Shown piece after piece: positions 1 through 10,250 of a DNA stretch of 38,770 bases. The notes below the pieces were generated by a model. It saw only the letters and a list, made by a program, of their open reading frames with translations. It searched no databases and had not been told where the DNA came from. This DNA comes from Anaerolineaceae bacterium (GTDB lineage Bacteria > Bacillota > Clostridia > Lachnospirales > Lachnospiraceae), in contig SHOH01000009.1 in assembly GCA_004294845.1 (NCBI GenBank), forward strand, positions 1-38,770. Reading direction: 5' to 3'. The translations under genes were made by a program, and so were the position numbers. Each line of letters opens with the position of its first letter. The stretch's first letter is position 1.

Positions 1-3000
1 TACCTATATTCTCTGTGATACTGCCTCCGTTCATTATAAATGAACCACCATACAGTGCAACACCTGCATTCGAGCCTGTATTATTACTTATGGAACCACC
101 GTCCATTATAAAGGTTCCCGACCATACACGTACTCCGCTTTCATCTTCAGATACATTATCACGGATAGACCCGCCATACATATAAAAATCCCCTGAAGAT
201 ATAACTCCGGCACTAATACGATCAGATATATTATTATGCAAGACTACTCCCGGATAAAGTTCCAATATACCCGCATTATTTATAATAGCAAAGATTGATG
301 CTCCTCCGGCTTCACCATTTCCATTCAGGTACAATCTCGGATTAAGATCATTTCCATCCATATTTCCCAGACTTAATTCGCCGCTTACAAAAAACATACA
401 GGTTGCCATATCTCTGGGAAGATCCTCATCCAAGATAAATGTCTCTCCTCTGGATATGTTCCTTGCTTCACCGTCACTTTGAATATTAACACGGCCTGTC
501 ACTACTACACTCTTATTGAGGGTGATATCAGACTGCAATATTATGGTTCCCATCCCTGTCCCAATCTCTTCTATAGCCTTTTGGATTGTTTCGAATGGGT
601 CATTAATACCACCTTTAGAGGAGTCATTTCCTGAAGCACTTATGTAATATACAGTGGTAGCTTTATTATTTCTAGCTGTACCTTGTTCATCAATAACAAA
701 GCTAGGGTTAGTCAATGTAAATTTATGATAGTTGTTTCTTATAAGAGAATCTTCGCCGTCTAGCATCTGTAGCCCATCATAGTAATACTTCTTTCCAAGT
801 ACAATCTGATCCGAGCTGTTAAGCTCACCCCCGATTGTTACCCTGCTCGTAGAGTATTCCATGAATATATCGTTATGTAAGTCTCCTTCTTTAGAAAAGG
901 CTGCACCACCTGACAGTACTATACTTCCTTCTTTATGATAGACAGCCGCACCCTTGTCGGCGATATTACCATATATGGAACCCCCTGACATTCTAAATGT
1001 GGGAGCTGTATCTGGATAATCGTCGAAAAATTCAAAAATATCACTATTATATACACCTTTTCCATTGTTATATCTTATGGAGCCTCCGAACATATTAAAG
1101 TCAATTATGTTTAAAATGATTCCATACTCTTCTGCTGTATTGTATTCAACGCTGCCACCATACATATTAAGAGCGCCTATATTTATAAAAAAGTAATATC
1201 CTGCATCAAAATTTCTTATTGTGACACCATTATATATATTAACTATTGATTCATTGAACAATAATCCATAATTCTTTTTCACATTCAAGCCATCAAAAAT
1301 CAGCAGATCGGAGGAATCTTCATTGTTCATATCACCGAGTGTAAGACTACCGCTCTCCACTCTGAACATATAGTCATCAGGAAATCCCGCACTCTTTGAG
1401 ACCTTTTGGCTGCTTCCGTCTGACTTAATTGTAATGTCACCCTTTATTGTGATTGTTCTTGTTAAAGTTTGGTCAGATTGAAGTATAAATGTGCTTATAG
1501 CATCATTTCCAATCTTAAGGGCATAATCCAGTGTGGCAAAAGGATTATCCTGCGATCCATCATTTGTATCGGAGGCATCCTCCCCTCCTACATAATAAAT
1601 CTTCGGTTGTACATGTGACACCACATAGCCCTTATTATCAAAGCTATAATTGTTATTTATTAAGTAGAATTTCGATATATTATCTGCCACGAGCTTTGCA
1701 CTGGATCCGTTAATCCATTGACTACCTACTGCCTTACTGTAGTTTTCAAGCACTAATGCGTAAGAGCCGGTATAGGAAATATCCCCCTCTATGGTAAGAG
1801 GGTTAAACAGATGCAGATTGTTTTCATCATCTGCACCTGCCGGTATCTGTGCATTACCGGAAAGTTTTAGAATGCCCTCACTGAATATAGCTCCCCCATA
1901 AGTAGCGGTATTATTCTGGATGAGACCTCCTGATATAAGGGTAGTTGAATCTTCGCCAATATATATGGCACCGCCTCTTCCCGCTACATTATTCTCTATA
2001 GTTCCCCCTGTAATCTCCAAAAAACCGTAGTTTGTAAAGGCTCCTCCTCTATCTGTACAGGTGTTTCCGCTTACACTACCTCCGGACATATAAAATGTAC
2101 CGGAAGTGTAAATACCTGCATTAGAATAATCGGATCTGTTGTTGCTTATTGCTCCACCGGTCATGTATATAATACCGTCATAAGAATTATGCACACCACC
2201 GTTACTGTTGGCATAATTGTTATCTATACTTCCTCCAAACAATCGGAAGACACCTTCATTACCTACACCTCCGGCATAGCTGCCTGCATCATTATCAGTA
2301 ATACTGCCACCATACATTTCAAATAATCCACCTGCTGCGTTATAGACACCGCTTCCAATGTAGGCATATCCGTTATCCGTAATGATACCCCCATAAAGCC
2401 TAAATGTTCCTGAGTTATATACACCTGATCCATAGGAGGCATAGCAAAGCCGTATGGTGCCACCATACATGTCAAATATACCGGCATTATAGACTGCTCC
2501 TCCGTACTTATTATAGGAATACGACCATCTATATATATTCTGTATCACAACACGGTCATGGGTTACAAGTGACCCACCCTTATTAACCTTAATGATAGTA
2601 CCGTAATTAACTCCTTCGGCAAAATGCGTTCTTCCTCCGTCTATGGTTAGCACAGAGGAATAGGAATCATCACTTTCTCCAAGGGTTAGATTGGCATGAT
2701 TTGATACAGTAATCAAATCTCCCGGCACATCGCCGTTACGCTTAACTATAGCACTGCCTGTTACAGTCTTGATGTTGACATTAAATTCATTTACTCCGTC
2801 ACCAATTAAAGATACCCGAGGTTCTGCTGTGTCACCGAGAACCATAATGTCGTAATCACCAGGTGCTTTATTTAGCTCTTCTACCGCCCTTGCCAGAGTG
2901 GCAAATGGCGCTGCGCTATCGGTACCGATATTAGAATCGGAGGCACCCGCCCCTCCAATGTAATAAGTAATTGCAGGACTTGCTCCTCCTAAAAAATATG

Positions 3001-3169
3001 TAATAGCCGAGCCTGTCACGGCATCTATAGGGCTATCTGTCTCCTCATGAGCATCTTCTGCTTTAGCAATAATATTACCAATGCCTATAGGCATTCCCCC
3101 GACCAGCTGAAGCACAAGGCTTACTGCCAATAAAAGAGCTAATCCCTTTCTTTTTCTAAAACCCTTCAT
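1..3169 (-). CDS. Secreted Pmp/β-helix-like repeat surface protein, 3'-truncated by the left window edge (at least 1,056 codons); paralogue of the 2,100-aa ORF
   Basis: Hand translation of the minus strand from ATG at 3167-3169 (MKGFRKRKGLALLLAVSLVLQLVGGMPIGIGN...) stays open to base 1. RBS AAAGGAG lies 5' of the ATG. Signal peptide at the N-terminus. Many [M/L]xGGxIxxN rungs and three 'YY[IV]gg..sD...GS...PFATL..A' header modules. Absent from the ORF track because no stop lies in the window. Confidence 0.9.
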   Translation of the reverse strand, partial: MKGFRKRKGLALLLAVSLVLQLVGGMPIGIGNIIAKAEDAHEETDSPIDAVTGSAITYFLGGASPAITYYIGGAGASDSNIGTDSAAPFATLARAVEELNKAPGDYDIMVLGDTAEPRVSLIGDGVNEFNVNIKTVTGSAIVKRNGDVPGDLITVSNHANLTLGESDDSYSSVLTIDGGRTHFAEGVNYGTIIKVNKGGSLVTHDRVVIQNIYRWSYSYNKYGGAVYNAGIFDMYGGTIRLCYASYGSGVYNSGTFRLYGGIITDNGYAYIGSGVYNAAGGLFEMYGGSITDNDAGSYAGGVGNEGVFRLFGGSIDNNYANSNGGVHNSYDGIIYMTGGAISNNRSDYSNAGIYTSGTFYMSGGSVSGNTCTDRGGAFTNYGFLEITGGTIENNVAGRGGAIYIGEDSTTLISGGLIQNNTATYGGAIFSEGILKLSGNAQIPAGADDENNLHLFNPLTIEGDISYTGSYALVLENYSKAVGSQWINGSSAKLVADNISKFYLINNNYSFDNKGYVVSHVQPKIYYVGGEDASDTNDGSQDNPFATLDYALKIGNDAISTFILQSDQTLTRTITIKGDITIKSDGSSQKVSKSAGFPDDYMFRVESGSLTLGDMNNEDSSDLLIFDGLNVKKNYGLLFNESIVNIYNGVTIRNFDAGYYFFINIGALNMYGGSVEYNTAEEYGIILNIIDFNMFGGSIRYNNGKGVYNSDIFEFFDDYPDTAPTFRMSGGSIYGNIADKGAAVYHKEGSIVLSGGAAFSKEGDLHNDIFMEYSTSRVTIGGELNSSDQIVLGKKYYYDGLQMLDGEDSLIRNNYHKFTLTNPSFVIDEQGTARNNKATTVYYISASGNDSSKGGINDPFETIQKAIEEIGTGMGTIILQSDITLNKSVVVTGRVNIQSDGEARNISRGETFILDEDLPRDMATCMFFVSGELSLGNMDGNDLNPRLYLNGNGEAGGASIFAIINNAGILELYPGVVLHNNISDRISAGVISSGDFYMYGGSIRDNVSEDESGVRVWSGTFIMDGGSISNNTGSNAGVALYGGSFIMNGGSITENIG

Positions 3170-3198
3170 CCTTAGAAATCTCCTTTTAATAATCTCGA

Positions 3199-3831
3199 TT
3201 ACTGTTCTTTTACTCTTGCTACAGGTACGTATATATCAATTACAATCATACCGTTAACTGTTTTTATTTCCTCAAGGCAGTATGCATTGTCACATTTGAC
3301 AATACCGGCATCTTTAAATTCATGCTTTTCCAACCATCCCACCAACCTTCTCCATCCGCCTCCAATTCTTTCAAAGGGATCTAAAAAGGGATCCTCAATA
3401 CGAAGCTTTGCATAGCGACATGATGGAATTTGCTTAATATAAATATTTACTCCTTCGAACTCAAAGGAATATCCGCTTGGTAGCTTAACAAGCTCTACTT
3501 CATCCACCGCCAGCCAGTACTCATATCCTCTATGATTTGTTACATTATCATTTCTATCAATAGGAATATCAAAACCGAAGGCTCTAGGTACACTAAGTTG
3601 ATATACCTTAGCTAAATTATTCATTATAGTCATTATTTTATTCTCAGGCTCACGTCCTATAGCTGTTCCGCTTAATACTATCATAGTATCAATAATTTCA
3701 TAGCTTATGTCACTATAATAATCTTTCAAATTAATCTCCATTCTCTCCATTTTGAGTGCGAAATTGAGTACATGCACAACATTTATAAATCGAATAATTG
3801 AGTTAGTCCATGGAAATACACGCTTTTTCAT
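3199..3831 (-). CDS. GyrI-like / AraC effector-binding-domain protein (true start possibly internal, near 3750)
   Basis: 210-aa ORF; the C-terminal part (YEYWLAVDEVELVKLPSGYSFEFEGVNIYIKQIPSCRYAKLRI...GGWRRLVGWLEKH...) resembles GyrI-like small-molecule-binding domains. The N-terminal 27 aa overlap an inverted repeat and lack a clear RBS. Confidence 0.65.
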   Translation of the reverse strand: MKKRVFPWTNSIIRFINVVHVLNFALKMERMEINLKDYYSDISYEIIDTMIVLSGTAIGREPENKIMTIMNNLAKVYQLSVPRAFGFDIPIDRNDNVTNHRGYEYWLAVDEVELVKLPSGYSFEFEGVNIYIKQIPSCRYAKLRIEDPFLDPFERIGGGWRRLVGWLEKHEFKDAGIVKCDNAYCLEEIKTVNGMIVIDIYVPVARVKEQ

Positions 3832-3859
3832 AATAAGTTAATGTGATTTCCATGGACTA
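3804..3859. repeat. 14-bp perfect inverted repeat TAGTCCATGGAAAT-N28-ATTTCCATGGACTA
   Basis: Left arm 3804-3817, right arm 3846-3859. It lies between the giant ORF stop and the body of the GyrI-like ORF. No T-tract. Confidence 0.8.
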
Positions 3860-3872
3860 CTTATATATAATT

Positions 3873-6800
3873 CTATGCCTTCTTTACTGTAACCGAGATC
3901 TTAAAGGTTATAGTCTTGCCACTATAAAGTGTCACTGTAACCGTAATATTTGCTTTTCCGTTTTTCTTTGCAGTGATCTTACCCGAGCTATCGACGGTAG
4001 CAACCCTTGTATTACCGGACTTGTAAGTAATCTTTACTGCTCCGATAGCACTTCCTGAGGTTTTATCCTTCAGATTAACCACCTGCTCTAAGGTCTTAGG
4101 TAAATTAACTTCTAAAGATGCACTACTTTTATCCTTTGATCCAAGATGTAAAGTAATTTTATTCGGTGTAACACTGATTTGCTTTCGTAGGGAAGTAATC
4201 GTTCCGGATTTTGCCTTATCGGGAAGTAGCACATAATCGGAGCAGTGAATGACATCCACTGTGATATAACCTTCACTGTCAACCACATAATTTGTGCTAA
4301 ATGGTAAAGTATCCAGCTTTCCGGTTTCTGAATTATAGTAGTATAGGTATAGTTTATCTCCCTCTTTATATCCCATATCACCTACAAACATTCTAACCCT
4401 TGCCTGTGCGGGTAAATCTCCGTGATGACCGAAGTTAATAACCAGGCTGTTCTGCTCGTTGCTTCCCGTCTGTGAATCCATATCTAACAGCTCTGTAAGA
4501 TCTTCATTATCCTCTGCTCTTTGTATATTAAGTGAAAGATCTAATTCGGATATCTCCTTATTCGATGCAGTCAAATCACTTCCGCTAAAGCTCCAGGAAT
4601 ATCTTTCTTTGCCCTCTTCATCCTTGATGGATATATTAATATCCTTCTCAGAATCCCTTGCGGTACTGATAATATCAGGGTCTAATAAAATACGGCTGCC
4701 TGCTACCGAACCATTTTGTGTAATAGAATCTGGCAGTATTAAATCAATATTTACATTTGAAATACTGTCATCCTGCATAGCATCGGATAATTCATCCGAT
4801 CCTATATGAATTGTAAGCATAGTCTGTCCTGATCCATCGTCTAAGGATTCAATAGTATCAGTTGAGATCCTAATAGATGTATTTAATACACCTCTCTGTT
4901 GATTATGGCTAATCGTCATTGATACCTCGGCATCCATTTCTCTGATTGGACCTGAAGGTAGGGGTGTAGTCGGAGTAGGTGTTGCTTGTGGCTTAGGCGT
5001 TGGTGTTGGTGTCGACGATGTCCGTCTAAAGGTAACACTTATACTATGATTTCTTGTTATGTTGGTAAAGGTATAGCTATTAATCGCACCCATGTTTACA
5101 TCGTCTACTGTTACAGAAGCTATGGTATAGCCTGCTGCCGGTACAATACTAAAGCTCTGGTCTGAATTAGCATTTACCTTTATAGAACCACTAGGTGTGA
5201 TATTACCATTATCTCCTGCATGTGCACTTATTGTATAAGTAGGACTCTTGATTGTGAAGGTCTTAATTACTGTGCCACCGTAATTACCCATTCCTGTAAC
5301 ATATACGGTTGCTATACCTACATTAATATTGTTCTTGTAGTTAACCTGATAATCCCTTCCCTCCATGAGGGTAGTCGTATCCTTCATTCCGCTTACAACA
5401 GGTCTGATTTCGCTACCGGTATAATAAATATTCTCTGCATTTACTAAGGAAAACCAACTGTCATTTATTCTTTCAGCTATCTTTCCCTGAATGTTGATTC
5501 CATAATTACTGTCAGCCATCTGGAATTTAGATATGTCCTGCGCTGTTAAAGAATAGTCTGTAGCCGGCTTTATTATCTGATTTCCTAAAGGATTGTATAT
5601 TGTTACTTCGTATGTATCGGGATCATAATAATATTTTACTAGCTTCATTACCGGTACATCATCTGATAGTGAACCACCTACAATAATAAATGAACTCCAA
5701 GAAAGCTTATCTTCAAGATAATCAGATAGAGCTATCTCATTATCATCTGCAATTGATGCATTCCCAAGTATAGTAAGTGTAGCAAAGTCTAAATCAATTC
5801 CATTTCCCATGGAAAACTCTTCATCATCCAATCCTGTATTTCCATATATTTCTCCTGCGGACATTACTGTATCGGAACTATAAAGTGCCAGTCCACCGCC
5901 AAACTCAGCTTTATTATTATGAATACTTCCACCTTGTATGTTCATTGTACCCATATAGTTTTCAATGCCACCGCCGTAACAGGCTATATTATCATAAATG
6001 CTTCCACCTGATAAGGTTAATGTATCATAATTATAAATTCCTCCACCATCATTGGCTTCGTTATTTCTGATGCTGCCACCAAGAATTGTAAGTCTGGCGT
6101 CATTATATATACCTCCTCCGGACCATCTCGTTGTATTATTTTTAATGACTCCTCCCCTCATAATAAGGCTTCCCTCGTTATAGATGGCACCGCCGTTTCC
6201 GCCCGTGTAATTATTCTCCAGAGCTGTTCCGTTATGTAGAACAATGCTACCTTCATTATTATAGATTAGAGACCCCCAAGACTCTACATTTTCTCTATTT
6301 CCGTTGATTGTTAGTAAAGATGCCTCCGGCCGACCATCCAATTCACTGTCTCCTAATTCCAGCTGACCGTATACCACAAACATATCATTTCTAAAGGAAG
6401 GACTTCGTAGAATTTCGTGTGGGTCACCATCATTTACAAGCTTTATCGCACCGTTAATCTCTATGGTGTCTTCTATTACAATATCGGAGCGAATATGAAC
6501 AGTTCCTACACCACTACCTTCCTCGATAGATGATATAGCCTTACTCAGAGTGGCAAATGGTAATGCTTTAGAACCTGAATTGCTGTCACTTCCAAGCTCT
6601 TCATCCACATAATAGTCCATAGTAAGCCCGATATATTCTAATGATCCGTCCTCAGCCAAACGATAATCTGTTACTGTAGGATCTAATACAAATTTCTTAT
6701 AGTTATTAGAAATAATACTTGCATCACCTATAAGGATCTGCCTTCCCGGAATATAAGCACTTGTTGCTAGAAGGATTGTCTCTATAGTGCTTAAATTTGA

Positions 6801-9800
6801 TTCAATATTAATATATGAGGTATTATATAACCAAATCTTGTTTTTGTTATCCTTCATAGGAATAGTTGCACCCTTAGATAAGGTCATAGTTCCCTCATTA
6901 TAAATACCTACCCCATCGTCAGAATTATTATCCTCAACTATACCCCCACTCATAATAAAGGTGGCTCCGGAATAATTCATAATACCACCGGCTATTTCTC
7001 CGCTACAGTTACTAATTCTGCCTCCTTCCATAATAAAGATATGACCGTTTCTGACAGCGCCGTAAAGCGCACCGATATTATCACTAATAACGCCGCCATA
7101 CATATAAAAGGTTCCGGAATTTACGACTGCACCTGTGTCCCAGCCGTTCATACCTTTATTACCATACAATTTTACACCGGAATATAGCTTTAGAGTGCCC
7201 TCATTATCTATAATGCAATTGGAGTCTTCTCTTCCTCCACCGTTAACGAGTAGTGTAGGCGCATCGTCATCTCCCTCGCCTTCTTTTCCAAGAGTCAGAC
7301 TGCCCGAATAGTAGATACTAAACATATCATTATAAAAGGTGCTGGTAATGGTATGAGGAGTAGAGCCATAATTTAGTATTGTAATATCACCATATATGCT
7401 GATTTCATCATCTATAACTATGTCTGAGCAAATATATATTGTTCCTACGCCAGCAGAATCATGTATGACATTTATAGCGTCCTCTAAGCGCTTAAAAGGA
7501 TCTTCAGGACTACCATCGCTATCTCTACCATCATAATTTGCATCAACATAAAATACTATCGGTTCACCAATATACTTAATCGTACCCCACTCTGATATAC
7601 CATAATTACTGTCTGGAAGTATAAAGTTGTCGCAGTAATTAATAATAGTGTCTTCATCGCCGGTAAGTATCTTATCATCAACATAAATTTCATCAATTAA
7701 TATAAGTATCTGATTGTCGTCACTTAAGCCAAGATCATCTTTCAAAATAATTGGGTCATAATCATAAAGATATACACCATTAGTATTATCGGATCCCACA
7801 GGGATGTAAGGATTCTGTGACATATAAAGCTTATTCATATTTACAATACTATATGTGTTTTCGCTAATAATACCCCCTGATAGGTTTATTATTCCTTCAT
7901 TGATAATGCCACAGCTCATATCACCATTAAAGCCACTAATAATCCCACCTGAAATATTTACAGTACTATCACTGAAATTACGAATTCCAGCAGAATTATC
8001 GTTATCCTCAGAAGCAGCACTTATTTCTCCTGAAATCACATTAATTATTCCACTGTCATAATTTGATATTGCTACTTCTTTACAGTTTGTTATTGAGCCC
8101 CCATCTATATTAATAACTGAGCCAACATTTTTAATAGCTCCACTTTTTGAACCAGAGTTCCGTATCGTAGCACCCTTATGTATATTTAAAATACCTTCAT
8201 CAAAAACTCCTATTAATGTATCTATTGCTGCATCTGCATTATCAATAATTAGCTCTCCTGACGTCTGGTCTTTATCTCCCAGTGTTAATATACCTCGGAA
8301 CACGATAAACATATAATCCGTAAGTGCATCATCAGGTATCATATTATTAAGAATTATGGTTGTATCATCAGATTTAATACTAATATCCGAAACTATAATT
8401 ATTGGATTCACAACATCCAAATCCGATTGAATTATAACAGTGCCATTAGCAGTGCCTATTCTATCAACAGCCTCCGCAATTGTTAGTAAAGGGTCCTCAC
8501 TACTACCGCTCACACTTTCATCATCACTTCCGGCTTCACTCACATAAAACAGGGATGCCTCTCCCGTGAAACTTAGCTTTCCGGCATTATCTATTGAATA
8601 ATTTGGATCATCTACTACAAACTTTGAAAGCAAATCATCAGTAAGAATAGGACCGTCTACTATTTGTCTTCCTGCACGAGGAAAATGAAGCTCTATTCTT
8701 AGGGAAGCTATATTGCTTAAGGTTCCATTTACATTTATGTGGCCTCCACCCTCACCTAGTAGGATTATCCCCTCTCCACCATCTTCTCCTGATATTTTAG
8801 CATTATTACTTATTGTGATAGGGACACTTATATCCAATACCCTACCGCTATTATTTCTTATCTCACCGTCAGACATTGAAAAGCTACCGTTAGTAGATAC
8901 AAAAATCAACGCACTATTTGGTGAGTTATCGCTTATGATTCCCCCTGTCATATTGAAGTGACCGGCAGTCACATATACGGTAGTCCCTCCTTGATTATTT
9001 ATAATGGAGCCGCCACTTAGATTAAACTCTCCGTTACCGGACATTTCTATGGCTCTAAAATACCCCGGATTTGCAGTATGCTTATTATTACTGATCGTTC
9101 CTCCGGTCATGTTATAGATTCCATTTACATTCCTAATAGTTTGACTTCCATCATTAGCGGTTATTTCCCCATCGTTCATAGTGATTGTTCCATTATTATA
9201 AATACAATCACTAGAGTTTTGTGTAATGGTTCCTCCATTAATAATTATATCTCCTTCATCGTTATATAGCCCCGAACCACTAGAACCAGTATTATTTGAT
9301 ATAGTTCCACTATATAAGGTGAAGCTATAGCCAAGATTATAAACGCCCCCACCCTTGTTATCACCATAATTATTTGAAATGCTACCGCTATTCATAATCA
9401 GGTTTCCGTAGTTGAAAATACCTCCCCCATAATAGTTCCTATTATTAGAGACCTCTCCTCCGTTAATATTCAATGTGCCATGATTTATGATACCGCCACC
9501 CTGATGGTTTAAACCCGGACTTATGTAGGTGTTAATTCTATTTTGTATAGAGGTATTCGCATTAAGATTCAGAGTTCCTGTGTCCCAGACATTAATTAAC
9601 GCATAATTTCCCTTGTAAGTTTCCCCACCACCATCAAAAATTAATTTTTCTTTAGCCGAGCGTCCTTCTAAGGTCAATGTTGTATTGTTGCTAATAAAAA
9701 TCATAGAATCATCCTTAGATGTCTTAGAAATACGAATGGCTCCCTCGGATACCGGTGACGTAGTAATGCTTATATTAAAGGCTTCTCCGTTTCCAAAATC

Positions 9801-10136
9801 AACTCTAGATGATTCTGAGGTGTCTCCCAGCATAATAATTTGATAGCTTCCTGCACCCTTACCGTTAATTGCAACTGCTGCTTCCTTAAGAGTAAGATAT
9901 GGCTTAGTACTACTTCCGTCATTGCCTCCGGTAGCATCCGGTCCTCCTACATATATGGCTGATCCGGTTACCGCTTCCGCCGTCCCCATGCCGAATAATT
10001 GAATTGCGGACTCTTCTTCGTAATGATCCGATGCCGTATTGTCACCTTGGGCATAAGCATTCGTATTAATCATACCAAACAGCATACATATGCTCATAAG
10101 TACAGCCAGACCCTTCATCTTTCTAAATCGTAACAT
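3873..10136 (-). CDS. Giant secreted Pmp/β-helix-like repeat protein with C-terminal InlB-type repeat, Pro/Thr linker and bacterial Ig-like domain
   Basis: ORF 3873..10175; preferred start is ATG at 10134-10136 (MLRFRKMKGLAVLMSICMLFGMINTNAYAQ) with RBS AGGGAGG. Repeats such as GGGIYNYGNLIMNSGSISNN. Four header modules. Region YTISAHAGDNGNITPSG...SVTVDDVNMGAINSYTFTNITRNHSISVTF, then TPTPTPKPQATPTPTT, then a Big-like C-terminus. Confidence 0.92.
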   Translation of the reverse strand: MLRFRKMKGLAVLMSICMLFGMINTNAYAQGDNTASDHYEEESAIQLFGMGTAEAVTGSAIYVGGPDATGGNDGSSTKPYLTLKEAAVAINGKGAGSYQIIMLGDTSESSRVDFGNGEAFNISITTSPVSEGAIRISKTSKDDSMIFISNNTTLTLEGRSAKEKLIFDGGGETYKGNYALINVWDTGTLNLNANTSIQNRINTYISPGLNHQGGGIINHGTLNINGGEVSNNRNYYGGGIFNYGNLIMNSGSISNNYGDNKGGGVYNLGYSFTLYSGTISNNTGSSGSGLYNDEGDIIINGGTITQNSSDCIYNNGTITMNDGEITANDGSQTIRNVNGIYNMTGGTISNNKHTANPGYFRAIEMSGNGEFNLSGGSIINNQGGTTVYVTAGHFNMTGGIISDNSPNSALIFVSTNGSFSMSDGEIRNNSGRVLDISVPITISNNAKISGEDGGEGIILLGEGGGHINVNGTLSNIASLRIELHFPRAGRQIVDGPILTDDLLSKFVVDDPNYSIDNAGKLSFTGEASLFYVSEAGSDDESVSGSSEDPLLTIAEAVDRIGTANGTVIIQSDLDVVNPIIIVSDISIKSDDTTIILNNMIPDDALTDYMFIVFRGILTLGDKDQTSGELIIDNADAAIDTLIGVFDEGILNIHKGATIRNSGSKSGAIKNVGSVINIDGGSITNCKEVAISNYDSGIINVISGEISAASEDNDNSAGIRNFSDSTVNISGGIISGFNGDMSCGIINEGIINLSGGIISENTYSIVNMNKLYMSQNPYIPVGSDNTNGVYLYDYDPIILKDDLGLSDDNQILILIDEIYVDDKILTGDEDTIINYCDNFILPDSNYGISEWGTIKYIGEPIVFYVDANYDGRDSDGSPEDPFKRLEDAINVIHDSAGVGTIYICSDIVIDDEISIYGDITILNYGSTPHTITSTFYNDMFSIYYSGSLTLGKEGEGDDDAPTLLVNGGGREDSNCIIDNEGTLKLYSGVKLYGNKGMNGWDTGAVVNSGTFYMYGGVISDNIGALYGAVRNGHIFIMEGGRISNCSGEIAGGIMNYSGATFIMSGGIVEDNNSDDGVGIYNEGTMTLSKGATIPMKDNKNKIWLYNTSYINIESNLSTIETILLATSAYIPGRQILIGDASIISNNYKKFVLDPTVTDYRLAEDGSLEYIGLTMDYYVDEELGSDSNSGSKALPFATLSKAISSIEEGSGVGTVHIRSDIVIEDTIEINGAIKLVNDGDPHEILRSPSFRNDMFVVYGQLELGDSELDGRPEASLLTINGNRENVESWGSLIYNNEGSIVLHNGTALENNYTGGNGGAIYNEGSLIMRGGVIKNNTTRWSGGGIYNDARLTILGGSIRNNEANDGGGIYNYDTLTLSGGSIYDNIACYGGGIENYMGTMNIQGGSIHNNKAEFGGGLALYSSDTVMSAGEIYGNTGLDDEEFSMGNGIDLDFATLTILGNASIADDNEIALSDYLEDKLSWSSFIIVGGSLSDDVPVMKLVKYYYDPDTYEVTIYNPLGNQIIKPATDYSLTAQDISKFQMADSNYGINIQGKIAERINDSWFSLVNAENIYYTGSEIRPVVSGMKDTTTLMEGRDYQVNYKNNINVGIATVYVTGMGNYGGTVIKTFTIKSPTYTISAHAGDNGNITPSGSIKVNANSDQSFSIVPAAGYTIASVTVDDVNMGAINSYTFTNITRNHSISVTFRRTSSTPTPTPKPQATPTPTTPLPSGPIREMDAEVSMTISHNQQRGVLNTSIRISTDTIESLDDGSGQTMLTIHIGSDELSDAMQDDSISNVNIDLILPDSITQNGSVAGSRILLDPDIISTARDSEKDINISIKDEEGKERYSWSFSGSDLTASNKEISELDLSLNIQRAEDNEDLTELLDMDSQTGSNEQNSLVINFGHHGDLPAQARVRMFVGDMGYKEGDKLYLYYYNSETGKLDTLPFSTNYVVDSEGYITVDVIHCSDYVLLPDKAKSGTITSLRKQISVTPNKITLHLGSKDKSSASLEVNLPKTLEQVVNLKDKTSGSAIGAVKITYKSGNTRVATVDSSGKITAKKNGKANITVTVTLYSGKTITFKISVTVKKA
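6604..9965 (-). repeat. Four tandem super-modules inside the giant protein, each starting with a 'Y/FYV...GSD..GS..DPF.TL..AI..I' header
   Basis: Headers begin near 9965, 8550, 7560 and 6620 (approximate): SAIYVGGPDATGGNDGSSTKPYLTLKEA, LFYVSEAGSDDESVSGSSEDPLLTIAEA, VFYVDANYDGRDSDGSPEDPFKRLEDA, DYYVDEELGSDSNSGSKALPFATLSKA. Confidence 0.85.
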
Positions 10137-10205
10137 TATATAATACCCTCCCTTGATAAACTTAATTTTACGCACTATAAAGGTAATTTTATCCTTTGTA
10201 GTCGT

Positions 10206-10250
10206 ATTATAGCATTTTGAGTTTGTTTCTACACTGTACTAAAGTACAGT
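10206..10250 (-). promoter_or_regulatory. Putative promoter of the giant gene: extended -10 TGCTATAAT with a weak -35, and a dyad ACTGTACT-AA-AGTACAGT at 10233-10250
   Basis: Minus strand TGCTATAAT (TATAAT = 10206-10211). Perfect 8-2-8 palindrome centred about 42 bp upstream of the predicted TSS. Extra half-site ACTGTACT at 10276-10283. Confidence 0.55.

Noticed and set aside
1531-9269. Many short ORFs inside the two β-helix genes (e.g. 2263..2487 -, 4112..4381 -, 4459..4809 +, 7855..8061 +, 8713..8961 +)
   Set aside because: They are out-of-frame or antisense shadows of long, repeat-coding frames with signal peptides and RBSs, and have no RBS or recognisable domain of their own.
1-10136. 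CRISPR array or simple tandem DNA repeat, because of the recurring 'ccgcca/cctcc...catata' pattern
   Set aside because: The repetition is at protein level (GGxIxN rungs) with variable spacing and diverged codons. There are no constant repeats with unique spacers.
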